Origin: JASJHI01 sp965371355
GTDB lineage: Bacteria; Actinomycetota; Acidimicrobiia; Acidimicrobiales; Ilumatobacteraceae
NCBI GenBank assembly: GCA_965371355.1
Contig: CBDUYD010000103.1
Location: 1-10,693, forward strand
Direction of reading: 5' to 3'
DNA length: 10,693 nt
Shown here: in pieces, positions 1 through 7,242 of the stretch
Numbering within the stretch: position 1 is the first letter of the stretch
How the letters are laid out: every line of letters begins with the position of its first letter
Program-made: the position numbers and the translations under genes
The notes under the pieces: model-generated
What the model was told of the DNA's origin: nothing
The model's input: the letters and a program-made list of their open reading frames with translations, nothing else
Databases searched by the model: none

Positions 1-47
1 GATGGTACTTGGGGAGTGATCCCCTGGGAGAGTAGGACGTCGCCGGA
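1..47 (+). rRNA. rrf: 5S ribosomal RNA, 3' end (partial)
   Basis: The window opens inside a 5S rRNA. The GATGGTACT block is followed by a small GGGGA/TCCCC hairpin (11-24), then the highly conserved GGGAGAGTAGGAC (26-38), and ends in CGCCGGA, which would pair with the missing 5' end. The 5' roughly 70 nt lie outside the window, and the exact 3' end (about 47) is estimated from the closing-stem sequence. It implies a 16S-23S-5S operon immediately upstream on the same strand. Confidence 0.93.
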
Positions 48-60
48 TTTCGATCGATGA

Positions 61-102
61 ACGCACCGCCCGGGTTTGCCGGCGGTGCGTTCGTCGCGTT
101 TT
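61..102 (+). terminator. Intrinsic terminator of the rRNA operon
   Basis: ACGCACCGCC (61-70) and GGCGGTGCGT (81-90) form a perfect 10-bp GC-rich stem with a 10-nt loop. The stem is followed by a broken T-rich stretch that ends in TTTT at 99-102. It lies about 14 nt after the 5S end, where an rRNA operon terminator is expected. The T-tract is weak, as is common in high-GC actinobacteria. Confidence 0.78.
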
Positions 103-127
103 CGGCCGGGTGAGCGCAGCGCAGCCG

Positions 128-133
128 TAGCAT
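128..133 (+). promoter_or_regulatory. Putative -10 element of the RGG/TPR gene
   Basis: TAGCAT fits the actinobacterial TANNNT -10 consensus and sits 8 nt before the ATG at 142. It is downstream of the rRNA terminator, so the next gene needs a promoter in this short gap. No clear -35 was found. The spacing would make the transcript leaderless or nearly so, which fits the lack of a Shine-Dalgarno sequence. Confidence 0.4.
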
Positions 134-141
134 GGGCGCCG

Positions 142-1323
142 ATGTCCTCAGAGTCCAGTTCCAAGCAGAACCGAGGCGCACAGCGGGGCCGTGGTGCGTC
201 GGGCTCCGGGCAAGGTCGGTCGTCGGGTCGTGAGGCGAAGGGCGGCGCCTCACAAGGTCGTCCCGGTCAGCGATCCGACGGCTCGCGGGGCGGTGGCTCG
301 GGGCAGCGTTCGGGCGGTTCGAGAAGTAGTGGTTCCGGCCGGGATTCCGGTGGTTCGAGAGGTGGTGGCTCGGGGCAGCGTTCGGGCGGCCGTGGCCGGT
401 CGTACTCGAAGGGCGACAATCGAGGCGGCCGAGGTGGCGGGTATGACGGTCAGCGCGACCGGCGTTCGACCGATGGTGACGAGCGCCCGTTGACCGCAGC
501 CGAACAGCGCTCCCGCGAGGTGAAGGCGCGGCGCGCGCCGCGGTCCCCGATCGACCCCGATCACGAGCGAGCCAAGATCGAGGCCCGCACGACCGAGGAG
601 TGGATCGACGATGGCTCCGTGCGAGAGGCCGCGCGCGCGGCTTCGGCCCGTGCGTCGACGGGGGAGGCTCGGTCGACGAAGCGTCCCGCACCGCGTCCGG
701 TCGATCCCGAGGTGTCCGTCGAGCTCCGCGACGCGGTCGGATCGCAGAAGGGCGAACGGCTCTCCGAGCGTCTCGCCCAGGCTTCGGAGGCACTCGATCG
801 CGAGCGCTTCGACGAAGCCCGACGCGTATCGGTGGCGATCATCAAGGACGCCCCCGACGTGGCCGCGGTGCAGGAGGTGCTGGGACTCTCGTGCTACCGG
901 CTCGGCCGGTACAAGCAGGCCGTGTCGGCGCTCCGGTATGCCCACGAACTCCGGCCGAGTGTCGCGCTCCTGCCGGTGCTCGCCGACTGCTATCGCGCTC
1001 TCGAACGCTGGCAGTCGGTCGACCGTGTCTGGCTCGAGATCCGTCAGGCCTCGCCGTCGCACGAGATCCTGGCCGAGGGTCGCATCGTGGCTGCGAGCGC
1101 GCTCGCCGACCAGGGCGATCTGCGGGGAGCGGTGAAGGTGATGAACTCCGCCAAGCCCGGTAAGCGGGTACGCGAGCATCATCTCCGCGAGTGGTACGTC
1201 CTCGGCGATCTCTACGATCGTGTCGGCGACCCGATCAACGCACGGCGCACGTTCGAGACCATCGCCGAGCACGACCCCGACTTCGCGGACGTGCGCCAGC
1301 GGCTCCGGACACTCGGCCACTGA
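142..1323 (+). CDS. RGG-like disordered / TPR-repeat protein
   Basis: This encodes a 393-residue protein with two parts. Residues ~10-110 are low complexity and rich in Gly, Ser, Arg and Gln (SRGGGSGQRSGG-type repeats), followed by a charged linker. Residues ~211-393 are alpha-helical with tetratricopeptide-like pairs (for example LGLSCYRLGRYKQAVSAL and LGDLYDRVGDPINARRTF), the signature of a protein-protein interaction scaffold. No catalytic motif, signal peptide or membrane segment is visible, so it is probably cytosolic. I chose the ATG at 142 because the longer reading from a TTG at 76 starts inside the rRNA terminator hairpin. No Shine-Dalgarno is seen, but a TAGCAT -10-like hexamer precedes the start. 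RG/RGG-rich tracts elsewhere bind RNA; an RNA-related role here is inference only. TPR-like assignment is fairly safe, function unknown. Confidence 0.85.
   Translation: MSSESSSKQNRGAQRGRGASGSGQGRSSGREAKGGASQGRPGQRSDGSRGGGSGQRSGGSRSSGSGRDSGGSRGGGSGQRSGGRGRSYSKGDNRGGRGGGYDGQRDRRSTDGDERPLTAAEQRSREVKARRAPRSPIDPDHERAKIEARTTEEWIDDGSVREAARAASARASTGEARSTKRPAPRPVDPEVSVELRDAVGSQKGERLSERLAQASEALDRERFDEARRVSVAIIKDAPDVAAVQEVLGLSCYRLGRYKQAVSALRYAHELRPSVALLPVLADCYRALERWQSVDRVWLEIRQASPSHEILAEGRIVAASALADQGDLRGAVKVMNSAKPGKRVREHHLREWYVLGDLYDRVGDPINARRTFETIAEHDPDFADVRQRLRTLGH
292..389 (+). repeat. Direct 26-bp repeat in the RGG-coding region
   Basis: The 26 bases at 292-317 recur identically at 364-389, in frame and 72 bp (24 codons) apart, encoding a GGSGQRSGG-type block each time. 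The stretch between them is a diverged version of the same Gly/Ser/Arg pattern. This suggests that the low-complexity domain grew by in-frame duplication and may vary in length between strains. Confidence 0.75.
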
Positions 1324-1369
1324 CCCGTCTCCGCCGTCGGCCGTCGACGTATGGGCGCGATCGGCTGGG

Positions 1370-1375
1370 TACGAT
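1370..1375 (+). promoter_or_regulatory. Putative -10 element of the rppH-rarA unit
   Basis: TACGAT matches TANNNT and is followed by exactly 7 nt before the ATG at 1383. This is the spacing expected if transcription starts at the A of the start codon. No Shine-Dalgarno precedes that ATG, which supports a leaderless reading. A convincing -35 was not found (TCGACG near 1344 is a weak candidate). Confidence 0.5.
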
Positions 1376-1382
1376 CGGCGCG

Positions 1383-1838
1383 ATGCCGAGCATGCACTTC
1401 CGCGCCGGAGTCGTCGCCGTGGTAATCGGCTCGTCCGGCCAGATAATGGCCTTCGAGCGTGGTGACGTCCCAGGTCAGTGGCAACTTCCCCAGGGCGGGA
1501 TCGACGTCGGAGAGGAACCTCTCGCAGCGGCGTGGCGCGAGTTGCGCGAGGAGACCGGTCTCGGGCCCGAACACGTCTCGCTCGTCGACGAGTTCTCGGA
1601 CTGGACCGTCTACGAATGGCCGAGTCGGGTTCGCAAGTCCGGGAAGCGACTCGGACAGGCTCAACGGTGGTTCACCTTCCGCGTCGACGACGATACGACC
1701 GAGCCGACCCCGGACGGCGACGAGTTCGTCGCGTGGAAGTGGGTCGACCGCGACTGGTTGATCGACCAGATCGTCGACTTCCGTCGCGGCCCCTACGAGC
1801 GGGTGCTCGGAGGTCGGGCCGCGGTGGACACCCGGTGA
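1383..1838 (+). CDS. Nudix hydrolase, RppH-like
   Basis: This is a 151-residue single-domain Nudix protein. The complete Nudix box spans residues 38-60 (GX5EX7REUXEEXGU; G38, E44, R52-E53, E56-E57, G59) and supplies the metal-binding glutamates. The preceding WQLPQGG, the later GQAQRWFTF and the EFVAWKWV block closely resemble RppH/YgdP, which removes pyrophosphate from 5'-triphosphate RNA or cleaves diadenosine polyphosphates. The substrate cannot be settled from sequence, so no symbol is given. The ATG at 1383 is chosen because the protein then begins just before the Nudix core and a -10-like hexamer lies 7 nt upstream. A second ATG at 1392 is possible. Its stop overlaps the GTG start of rarA (GTGA), so the two are probably translationally coupled and head a four-gene unit. 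Confidence 0.9.
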   Translation: MPSMHFRAGVVAVVIGSSGQIMAFERGDVPGQWQLPQGGIDVGEEPLAAAWRELREETGLGPEHVSLVDEFSDWTVYEWPSRVRKSGKRLGQAQRWFTFRVDDDTTEPTPDGDEFVAWKWVDRDWLIDQIVDFRRGPYERVLGGRAAVDTR

Positions 1839-3157
1839 CCGACGACCTCTTCGCCGCAGCGGCCGAGGAGCACCGCCGGGCGCGCGCCCCATTGGCGGCG
1901 CGCCTGCGACCGGCCACGATCGACGATGTCGTCGGACAAGACCACCTGGTCGGCGAGGGGCGTCCCCTCCGGCGGCTGGTCGAGACCGACCGCCTCAGCT
2001 CGGCGCTCTTCTGGGGTCCCCCGGGGACGGGCAAGACGACGCTCGCGCTCGCCGTCGCCGGTTCGACCGATCGGGCATTCGTTCAACTCTCGGCGGTCAA
2101 CGCCGGCGTGAAGGACGTTCGGGAGACGATCGAGCAGGCCCGGCAGCGCCTCGGCGAGCGCGGCCAGGGAACGATCCTGTTTCTCGACGAGATCCACCGG
2201 TTCAACAAGGCGCAGCAGGACGCGCTGCTGCCGGCGGTCGAGGACGGCACGCTCACCCTGATCGGGGCGACCACCGAGAATCCGTTCTTCGAGGTGAATG
2301 CTCCGCTGCGGAGCCGATCCACCCTGTTCCGTCTCGAGCCCCTCGATCGGACAGCGATCGAGCATCTCGTTCATCGCGGACTCGAGGCGGAAGGACGCTC
2401 CGCGACCGACGAGGCGATCGGTCTCCTCGTCGAGCGCGCCGGAGGGGACGGCCGGCAGGTCCTGACGGCGCTCGAGGTGTCGTGCGCGCTCGCCGCGCGC
2501 TCACGCGTGGAACTCGAGCACGTCGAGTCCGCGCTCGGGACGAGCGCCCTACGCTACGGCCGCGACGATCACTACGACGTCGTCAGCGCGTTCATCAAGT
2601 CGATGCGCGGCTCGGACCCCGACGCGACCGTCTACTGGCTGGCGCGAATGTTGGAGGCGGGTGAGGACGCCCGCTTCATCGTCCGGCGGATGATCATCTT
2701 CGCCAGCGAGGACATCGGGCTCGCCGACGCCCGTTCGCTCGAGGTGGCCGTCGCCGCCGCCCACGCCCTCGAACACGTGGGACTCCCAGAAGCACAGCTC
2801 AATCTGTCGCATGCCGCGATCCACTTGGCTACCGCCCCGAAGAGCAACCGTGCCGCACTCGCCATCTGGAACGCCCGCCAGGCCGTTCGCGACGGAGCGG
2901 TCGGAGAGGTTCCGCCCCATCTCCGCGACGCTCACTATCAAGGTGCGTCGTCGCTGGGTCACGGGGTCGGCTACGAGTATCCTCACGACCATGCCTCAGC
3001 CTGGGTCGATCAGAGCCATCTGCCCGCTGAACTCAGCGAACAGCACTGGTACGAACCGAGCGACCATGGCGACGAGATCGACGTCGCGCACCGCATGAAG
3101 AATCGCCGACAGATGTCCGAGAACCGGGAAGATCTCGACGACGAGGCCGGCCGATGA
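1835..3157 (+). CDS. rarA: Replication-associated recombination protein A (AAA+ ATPase)
   Basis: This 440-residue protein is close to the ~447 residues of E. coli RarA/MgsA. It shows Walker A GPPGTGKT (61-68), Walker B LFLDEIHR (115-122), sensor 1 LIGATTENPFFEVN (142-155) and the LRSRS arginine-finger segment (158-162). The C-terminal tetramerisation part carries RMIIFASEDIGLAD and the family-typical YQGASSLGHGVGYEYP. RarA acts in the cytoplasm at stalled forks and gaps, with clamp-loader-like ATPase activity. The GTG at 1835 overlaps the Nudix stop. It gives an N-terminus ending directly in the expected RPATIDDVVGQDHL block, whereas the reading can be extended far upstream only by running through the Nudix gene in another frame. 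The stop overlaps the next ATG (ATGA). Nothing is truncated or missing. Confidence 0.96.
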   Translation: MTDDLFAAAAEEHRRARAPLAARLRPATIDDVVGQDHLVGEGRPLRRLVETDRLSSALFWGPPGTGKTTLALAVAGSTDRAFVQLSAVNAGVKDVRETIEQARQRLGERGQGTILFLDEIHRFNKAQQDALLPAVEDGTLTLIGATTENPFFEVNAPLRSRSTLFRLEPLDRTAIEHLVHRGLEAEGRSATDEAIGLLVERAGGDGRQVLTALEVSCALAARSRVELEHVESALGTSALRYGRDDHYDVVSAFIKSMRGSDPDATVYWLARMLEAGEDARFIVRRMIIFASEDIGLADARSLEVAVAAAHALEHVGLPEAQLNLSHAAIHLATAPKSNRAALAIWNARQAVRDGAVGEVPPHLRDAHYQGASSLGHGVGYEYPHDHASAWVDQSHLPAELSEQHWYEPSDHGDEIDVAHRMKNRRQMSENREDLDDEAGR

Positions 3158-3609
3158 CGGCCGGTGAACTGGTCGTCGTACTCTCAGCGCTGCTCCTTGC
3201 GATCGGGTTCGCGGCCCTCGTCGTCGTGTTGATGCGCGTGCTCGACGCACTCCGTGACCTGCACTACGAGGTCGCCGATCTACGCACCGAGACCAAACCA
3301 CTGATCACCGAACTCCGCGAGACGACAGACGAGGCCCGCACAACCGTCGACGCGGCCCGCACCGATCTCGAGCGCTTCGATCGCGTGCTCGGCTCGGCCG
3401 AGGCGATCGGCGATGCCGTTTCCGGACGAGTCGCCCGCACGGCCTTCTCGTCACCGGTGATCAAGGCGACCGGGCTGGCGAAGGGCACGTCACGTGTGTT
3501 CCTCCGGCTCCGGGGAGCGCCGGTTCCAAGCGCTCGGAGCCGGCGGGCCGATCTCGATATCGCCCGCGGCGACGATCTCCGCCCGCGCCGGAGGAGGCGT
3601 CGGCGATGA
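3154..3609 (+). CDS. DUF948-type membrane-anchored coiled-coil protein
   Basis: This is a 151-residue protein. Residues ~5-27 form a single hydrophobic helix that anchors it in the membrane. Residues ~30-80 are charged and heptad-like (EVADLRTETKPLITELRETTDEARTTV split between E, L, T and D), typical of DUF948, whose role is unknown. The start overlaps the rarA stop by ATGA, with GAGG 7 nt upstream. The C-terminus ends in a run of arginines; the codons for that tail are the same bases that supply the GGAGGAGG ribosome-binding site of the next gene, so the tail may be partly a by-product of that overlap. Family assignment rests on architecture and on position after rarA, not on a profile search. 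Confidence 0.82.
   Translation: MTAGELVVVLSALLLAIGFAALVVVLMRVLDALRDLHYEVADLRTETKPLITELRETTDEARTTVDAARTDLERFDRVLGSAEAIGDAVSGRVARTAFSSPVIKATGLAKGTSRVFLRLRGAPVPSARSRRADLDIARGDDLRPRRRRRRR
3590..3597 (+). promoter_or_regulatory. Strong ribosome-binding site inside the upstream gene
   Basis: GGAGGAGG lies 8 nt before the ATG at 3606 and inside the 3' end of the DUF948-type gene. It is the clearest Shine-Dalgarno in the window and fixes the start of the following small gene. Confidence 0.75.
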
Positions 3610-3938
3610 TCAAGAGGGTGACGTGGTTCGCGGGGGGCGTCGCGGTGGGGATCGCCGGCGCCGGCTACGCCAAGAAGAAGGTCAAGCAGACCGCTGCCCA
3701 GCTGACCCCGTCGACCGTCGCCCGCACGGCTGCCGACCGCATGGGCGCGATGGGCCGGGAGGTCGCCGAGGCGCTGCGCGAGGGCCGTCGGGTCATGCGC
3801 CAGCACGAGGAAGAGGTCGACGCAATACGAGATGGCCGCCTGATCGCGCTCGGGGATCACGTGGCTCCGGGCGACGAGGTCTACGTCGATGGTGAACTCG
3901 TCGAGTCCGATCGCGTCATCGTGATGCGTCCCCGGTAG
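3606..3938 (+). CDS. Small DUF6167-like membrane protein
   Basis: This is a 110-residue protein. Residues ~5-22 (WFAGGVAVGIAGAGYA) form a glycine/alanine-rich membrane helix, followed by the basic KKKVKQ and an amphipathic segment LTPSTVARTAADRMGAMGREV. This resembles the short DUF6167 proteins found beside DUF948 genes and alaS in Streptomyces and relatives. Function is unknown. The C-terminal half (residues ~80-110, GDEVYVDGELVESDRVIVM) looks like a small beta-rich extension that I do not recall from typical family members. It overlaps the previous stop by ATGA and has a strong Shine-Dalgarno. It closes the rppH-rarA unit; only 5 nt separate it from glcD, so read-through into the glc genes is possible. 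Confidence 0.8.
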   Translation: MIKRVTWFAGGVAVGIAGAGYAKKKVKQTAAQLTPSTVARTAADRMGAMGREVAEALREGRRVMRQHEEEVDAIRDGRLIALGDHVAPGDEVYVDGELVESDRVIVMRPR

Positions 3939-3943
3939 CAGCC

Positions 3944-5407
3944 GTGCACCGGCGCCGCCGCGTTCCCGACGACCAGCTGTCAGAGCAACTGACGTCTGTC
4001 GCCGCAGCGCTTCGCGAACGGCTGCGCCCCGACCAGGTACGAACGGGCCGCACCGAGACGAACCTCTATCGGCGCGACGCGTCGAACATGTCGAATCCAG
4101 CGGGCATCGTGTGCTTCGCCGAGTCGACGAGCGACGTCAGCGCGATCGTCGAGATCGCGGACCGGACGGGGACGGCGTTCGTCGCGCGAGGTTCGGGCAC
4201 CGGACTCGCCGGCGGCGCGGTGCCTCCAGAGGGTGCGATCGTCATCTCGACTTCGAAGATGAAGCGGATCCACTCGATCGACCCCGTCAATCGGCTGGCT
4301 TGGGTCGAGCCGGGCCTGTTCAACCTCGACCTGTCGAGGGGTATGGCCCACCTGGGTGTGCACTTCGCGCCCGATCCGAGCAGCCAGCAGACCTGCTCGA
4401 TCGGCGGGAATGTCGCCAATAACGCCGGTGGTCCCCATTGTCTCGCGGACGGGGTCACGAGTGCCCACATCCACGCGATCGAGGTCGTGCTGCCCGACGG
4501 CACGGTCACCGTGCTCGGCGGTGAGGATCCCGAGCCCGACGGCTACGACCTGCGTGGCGCATTCGTCGGCAGTGAAGGCATGTTCGGAGTCGCTACCAAC
4601 GTCTGCGTTCGGCTGATGCAGAATCCTCCGGAGGTGGCGACACTGCTGCTCGATTTCGCCACGGTGAACGACGGCGCCCAGCTCGTGAGCGATGTCATCG
4701 CCGACGGGATCGTGCCGGCGGCGATGGAGATGATGGACCAGCTCTGCCTGCGCGCCGTCGAGCAGTTCATCCACGCCGGGCTGCCGGTCGACCAGGCGGC
4801 CGCGCTGCTGATCGAGGTCGTCGGCCTACCAGCCGGCGTGGCGGCCGACGTCGCGCGCATCGGTGAACTCGCGCGGGCGCGTGACGTGGGGACGATCCGC
4901 GTCGCAGCCGACGAAGACGAACGGGCGTTGCTGTGGAAGGGACGCAAGTCGGCGTTCGGGGCGATCGCCAACATCGCACCGAACTACTACCTGCACGACA
5001 CGGTCGTTCCGCGACACCGGCTGCCCGAAGTACTCGAACAGGTCTACGAGATCGCCGAGCGGCACGAGTTGCAGGTGCTCAACGTGTTCCACGCCGGCGA
5101 CGGCAATCTGCACCCGCTGTTGTTGTTCGACGCCGCCGAGCCGGGGGTCAAGGCCCGCGTGCAGGCCGCCGGTATCGAGATCGTACGCGCCTCGGTCGAA
5201 GCCGGAGGCGTGCTGTCGGGTGAGCACGGGATCGGACTCGAGAAACGCGATCTCATGCCGCTGATGTTCTCCGAGGTCGATCTCGGTGCGCAGGAGGCGA
5301 TGCGTCGGGCATTCGACCCGGCGCTGCTGGCCAACCCGGACAAGGTGCTACCCAATCCGGCCACGTGCGGCGACATCCAGCGGATCCCGGAGGGTGCGTG
5401 GATCTGA
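3944..5407 (+). CDS. glcD: Glycolate oxidase subunit GlcD (FAD-linked)
   Basis: This encodes 487 residues, against ~499 for E. coli GlcD. The N-terminal FAD-binding (PCMH-type) domain shows RGSGTGLAGG (82-91) and the SSQQTCSIGGNVANNAGG segment from 146. The C-terminal FAD-oxidase domain shows HAGDGNLHP (383-391) and SGEHGIGLEK (425-434). It is the catalytic flavoprotein that oxidises glycolate to glyoxylate; D-lactate dehydrogenases of the same family look very similar, so the substrate is inferred mainly from the glcE and glcF partners. GTG at 3944 is the only sensible start; no good Shine-Dalgarno is visible. The 3' end overlaps glcE by 10 nt. No glcC-type regulator, permease or malate synthase lies in the window. 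Confidence 0.92.
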   Translation: MHRRRRVPDDQLSEQLTSVAAALRERLRPDQVRTGRTETNLYRRDASNMSNPAGIVCFAESTSDVSAIVEIADRTGTAFVARGSGTGLAGGAVPPEGAIVISTSKMKRIHSIDPVNRLAWVEPGLFNLDLSRGMAHLGVHFAPDPSSQQTCSIGGNVANNAGGPHCLADGVTSAHIHAIEVVLPDGTVTVLGGEDPEPDGYDLRGAFVGSEGMFGVATNVCVRLMQNPPEVATLLLDFATVNDGAQLVSDVIADGIVPAAMEMMDQLCLRAVEQFIHAGLPVDQAAALLIEVVGLPAGVAADVARIGELARARDVGTIRVAADEDERALLWKGRKSAFGAIANIAPNYYLHDTVVPRHRLPEVLEQVYEIAERHELQVLNVFHAGDGNLHPLLLFDAAEPGVKARVQAAGIEIVRASVEAGGVLSGEHGIGLEKRDLMPLMFSEVDLGAQEAMRRAFDPALLANPDKVLPNPATCGDIQRIPEGAWI

Positions 5408-6276
5408 CGCTCGACGAGTTCGCGTCGCAAGTCGGCTCGGCGGGCGAGGTCACCATCAGCGGTGGGGGCACGCGCGGCGGCCCGGTCGACGGGGTGCGCT
5501 GCGTCACGGCTCCTGCCGGTCTCGTGTCGATCGATCCCGCAGAGATGACGGTTCGCTGCGGCGCCGGCACGGCGGTCGATGATCTCTCCGCAGCGCTGGC
5601 AGAGCATCGCCAGCGTATTGCCCTGCCGCCGGGTGGGACGGTCGGAGGTGCGCTGGCGGTCGGCCGCAGCGGCACCCGCCGCCTCGGCGATGGTGCGATG
5701 CGCGACTCGGTCCTGCAGATCCAGTACGTCTCCGCGTCGGGTGACGTCGTCAAGGCGGGCGGTCCGACGGTGAAGAACGTGAGCGGGTTCGATCTGTGCA
5801 GACTCCTCGTCGGCTCTCTCGGCACGCTCGGATTCCTCGGCGAGGTGATCTTGCGCACCCGTCCCGTGGCGACGAGCGCGCGGTGGTTCGCGAGCGATGG
5901 TGATCCGTGGCGACTGCTCGCCGACCTGTACCGGCCGACGACGTTGCTGTGGAGCGGCACGCGCACCTGGGTGCTGCTCGAGGGGCACCCCCGCGACGTC
6001 GAGGTGCAGGCCGAACGGCTCGGACTCGCCGTGGTCGACGGGCCACCCGAACTGCCCACGGGAGGGCGATGGTCGCTTCCGCCGTCCGAGCTTGCGTCGC
6101 TCCGGCCGACGGACGGCGCCTTCGTCGCCGAAGTCGGTGTCGGAATCGTGCATCACAGCGCACCCGCTCCGGCGCGCACGCCAGACGTTGCCAAGCGCGA
6201 ACTCCACCTGCGCCTGAAGCACGAGTTCGACCCCGAACTGCGTCTCAACCCCGGCTTGTCGCCACTGCGCGGGTGA
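5398..6276 (+). CDS. glcE: Glycolate oxidase subunit GlcE (FAD-binding)
   Basis: This encodes 292 residues, somewhat shorter than E. coli GlcE (~350). It contains a PCMH-type FAD-binding fold: SGGGTRGG near the N-terminus, PPGGTVGGALAVGRSG, then VKNVSGFDL from residue 125 and GSLGTLGFLGEVILRT from 139, a hallmark of GlcE. It is a second flavin-binding subunit of the GlcDEF complex. I chose GTG at 5398, with GGAGGG just upstream (5389-5394), over a GTG at 5365 that would lengthen the overlap with glcD and add an unconserved-looking stretch (RRHPADPGG). The start lies inside the end of glcD, so expression is coupled. Confidence 0.9.
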   Translation: MDLTLDEFASQVGSAGEVTISGGGTRGGPVDGVRCVTAPAGLVSIDPAEMTVRCGAGTAVDDLSAALAEHRQRIALPPGGTVGGALAVGRSGTRRLGDGAMRDSVLQIQYVSASGDVVKAGGPTVKNVSGFDLCRLLVGSLGTLGFLGEVILRTRPVATSARWFASDGDPWRLLADLYRPTTLLWSGTRTWVLLEGHPRDVEVQAERLGLAVVDGPPELPTGGRWSLPPSELASLRPTDGAFVAEVGVGIVHHSAPAPARTPDVAKRELHLRLKHEFDPELRLNPGLSPLRG

Positions 6277-6279
6277 TCG

Positions 6280-7191
6280 ATGCATCCGCTCGATCCGGTG
6301 GCCCCGATCCGCCCTTACGTCGACCATCCGGTCACCGACATCGTGGCTGCAACGCGTGCCGCGGGCATCGCCGCACGCGAGTGGGGCCTCGACGAACCAC
6401 GGCTGCTGCGCCTGGGGATGAACGGCATCTTCGTCGCCGGCAACGAGGTCCTGCGCGTCAGCTCGCCGACCGTCGACGCGGTCCGATCGATCGATCTCGC
6501 GAGGATGCTGCTCGATCGCGGCCTCAGGGTCGCCCGTCCCCGACGGCCCGAGGCCGTCCGTTCGGGCGGGTTCGACGTGACCTGCTGGGAGCACATCGCG
6601 GCGGTCGACCAACCGATCGACTGGTGCGCCGTCGGCGCGATGGTTCGCCGCGTTCACGAGATCGACATCGGGGACGTGCCGTCGGGGTATCCCGTCCCGA
6701 CGCCGGCTGCGTTCCCCTGGTGGGACTTCGACGCGCTGATCGCCGAGGCCCGCGAGGCGATCGATCCCGCGGCGCTCGATGGACTCCTCGACGCGATCGA
6801 GCGGTGGCCGGGCTGGGAAGACTTCGACGACACGGTCGTGTGCCACGGTGACGTGCATCCGGGAAACGTCGTGATGGCGCAGGATGGCCCGGTGCTGATC
6901 GATTGGGATCTGCTGTGCCGGGCGCCGGCGGGATGGGATCACGCACCGCTGATGACCTGGGGCGATCGGTGGGGTGGCTGCGGCGACGAGTACATCGCGT
7001 TTGCCGCGGGCTATGGCCGCTCGATGGTCGGCGAACCCTCGGCCGAGGCATTCGCCGAACTCCGCCTGGTCGCCGCGACCCTGATGCGCGTCAGAGCCGG
7101 CCTCACCGATTCCGACGCGGAGACCGAGGCCAAGCGCCGGCTCCGATACTGGGCGGGCGATCCCGACGCGCCGGCATGGCGTGCGCAATGA
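6280..7191 (+). CDS. Phosphotransferase, APH / choline-kinase-like family
   Basis: This encodes 303 residues with a kinase-like fold. The catalytic loop HGDVHPGN is at residues 189-196 (D191 base, N196 metal ligand), followed by the IDWD metal-binding motif with D208. A reduced N-lobe precedes it (GMNGIFVAGNEVLRVSSP). Such enzymes phosphorylate small molecules (aminoglycosides, choline, homoserine, sugars) with ATP. The substrate here is unknown, and a resistance role should not be assumed. The ATG at 6280 is 3 nt after the glcE stop, so it is almost certainly co-transcribed with glcDE, yet it separates them from glcF. A housekeeping role linked to a hydroxy-acid or alcohol is possible but purely inferred. 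Confidence 0.88.
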   Translation: MHPLDPVAPIRPYVDHPVTDIVAATRAAGIAAREWGLDEPRLLRLGMNGIFVAGNEVLRVSSPTVDAVRSIDLARMLLDRGLRVARPRRPEAVRSGGFDVTCWEHIAAVDQPIDWCAVGAMVRRVHEIDIGDVPSGYPVPTPAAFPWWDFDALIAEAREAIDPAALDGLLDAIERWPGWEDFDDTVVCHGDVHPGNVVMAQDGPVLIDWDLLCRAPAGWDHAPLMTWGDRWGGCGDEYIAFAAGYGRSMVGEPSAEAFAELRLVAATLMRVRAGLTDSDAETEAKRRLRYWAGDPDAPAWRAQ

Positions 7192-7242
7192 CCGGGGGTC
7201 GTACGCTTCGACGCCGATGGATTCTGTGATGGAGCGCGCACG

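Noticed and set aside
76..141. TTG start extending the RGG/TPR protein by 22 residues
   Set aside because: It would start inside the loop of the rRNA terminator hairpin and ahead of the likely promoter. The ATG at 142 fits better.
250..1320. A 356-codon minus-strand open frame opposite the RGG/TPR gene
   Set aside because: No domain is recognisable and the composition mirrors the + strand codon pattern. The + strand gene has TPR-like repeats.
1478..1834. N-terminal extension of rarA through the Nudix gene
   Set aside because: The extra residues are an Arg-rich out-of-frame translation of the Nudix gene. RarA family length and the GTGA overlap support the GTG at 1835.
6280..7191. Aminoglycoside resistance gene
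   Set aside because: Only the general kinase motifs match. The family is broad, and the position in a metabolic cluster gives no support for a resistance role.
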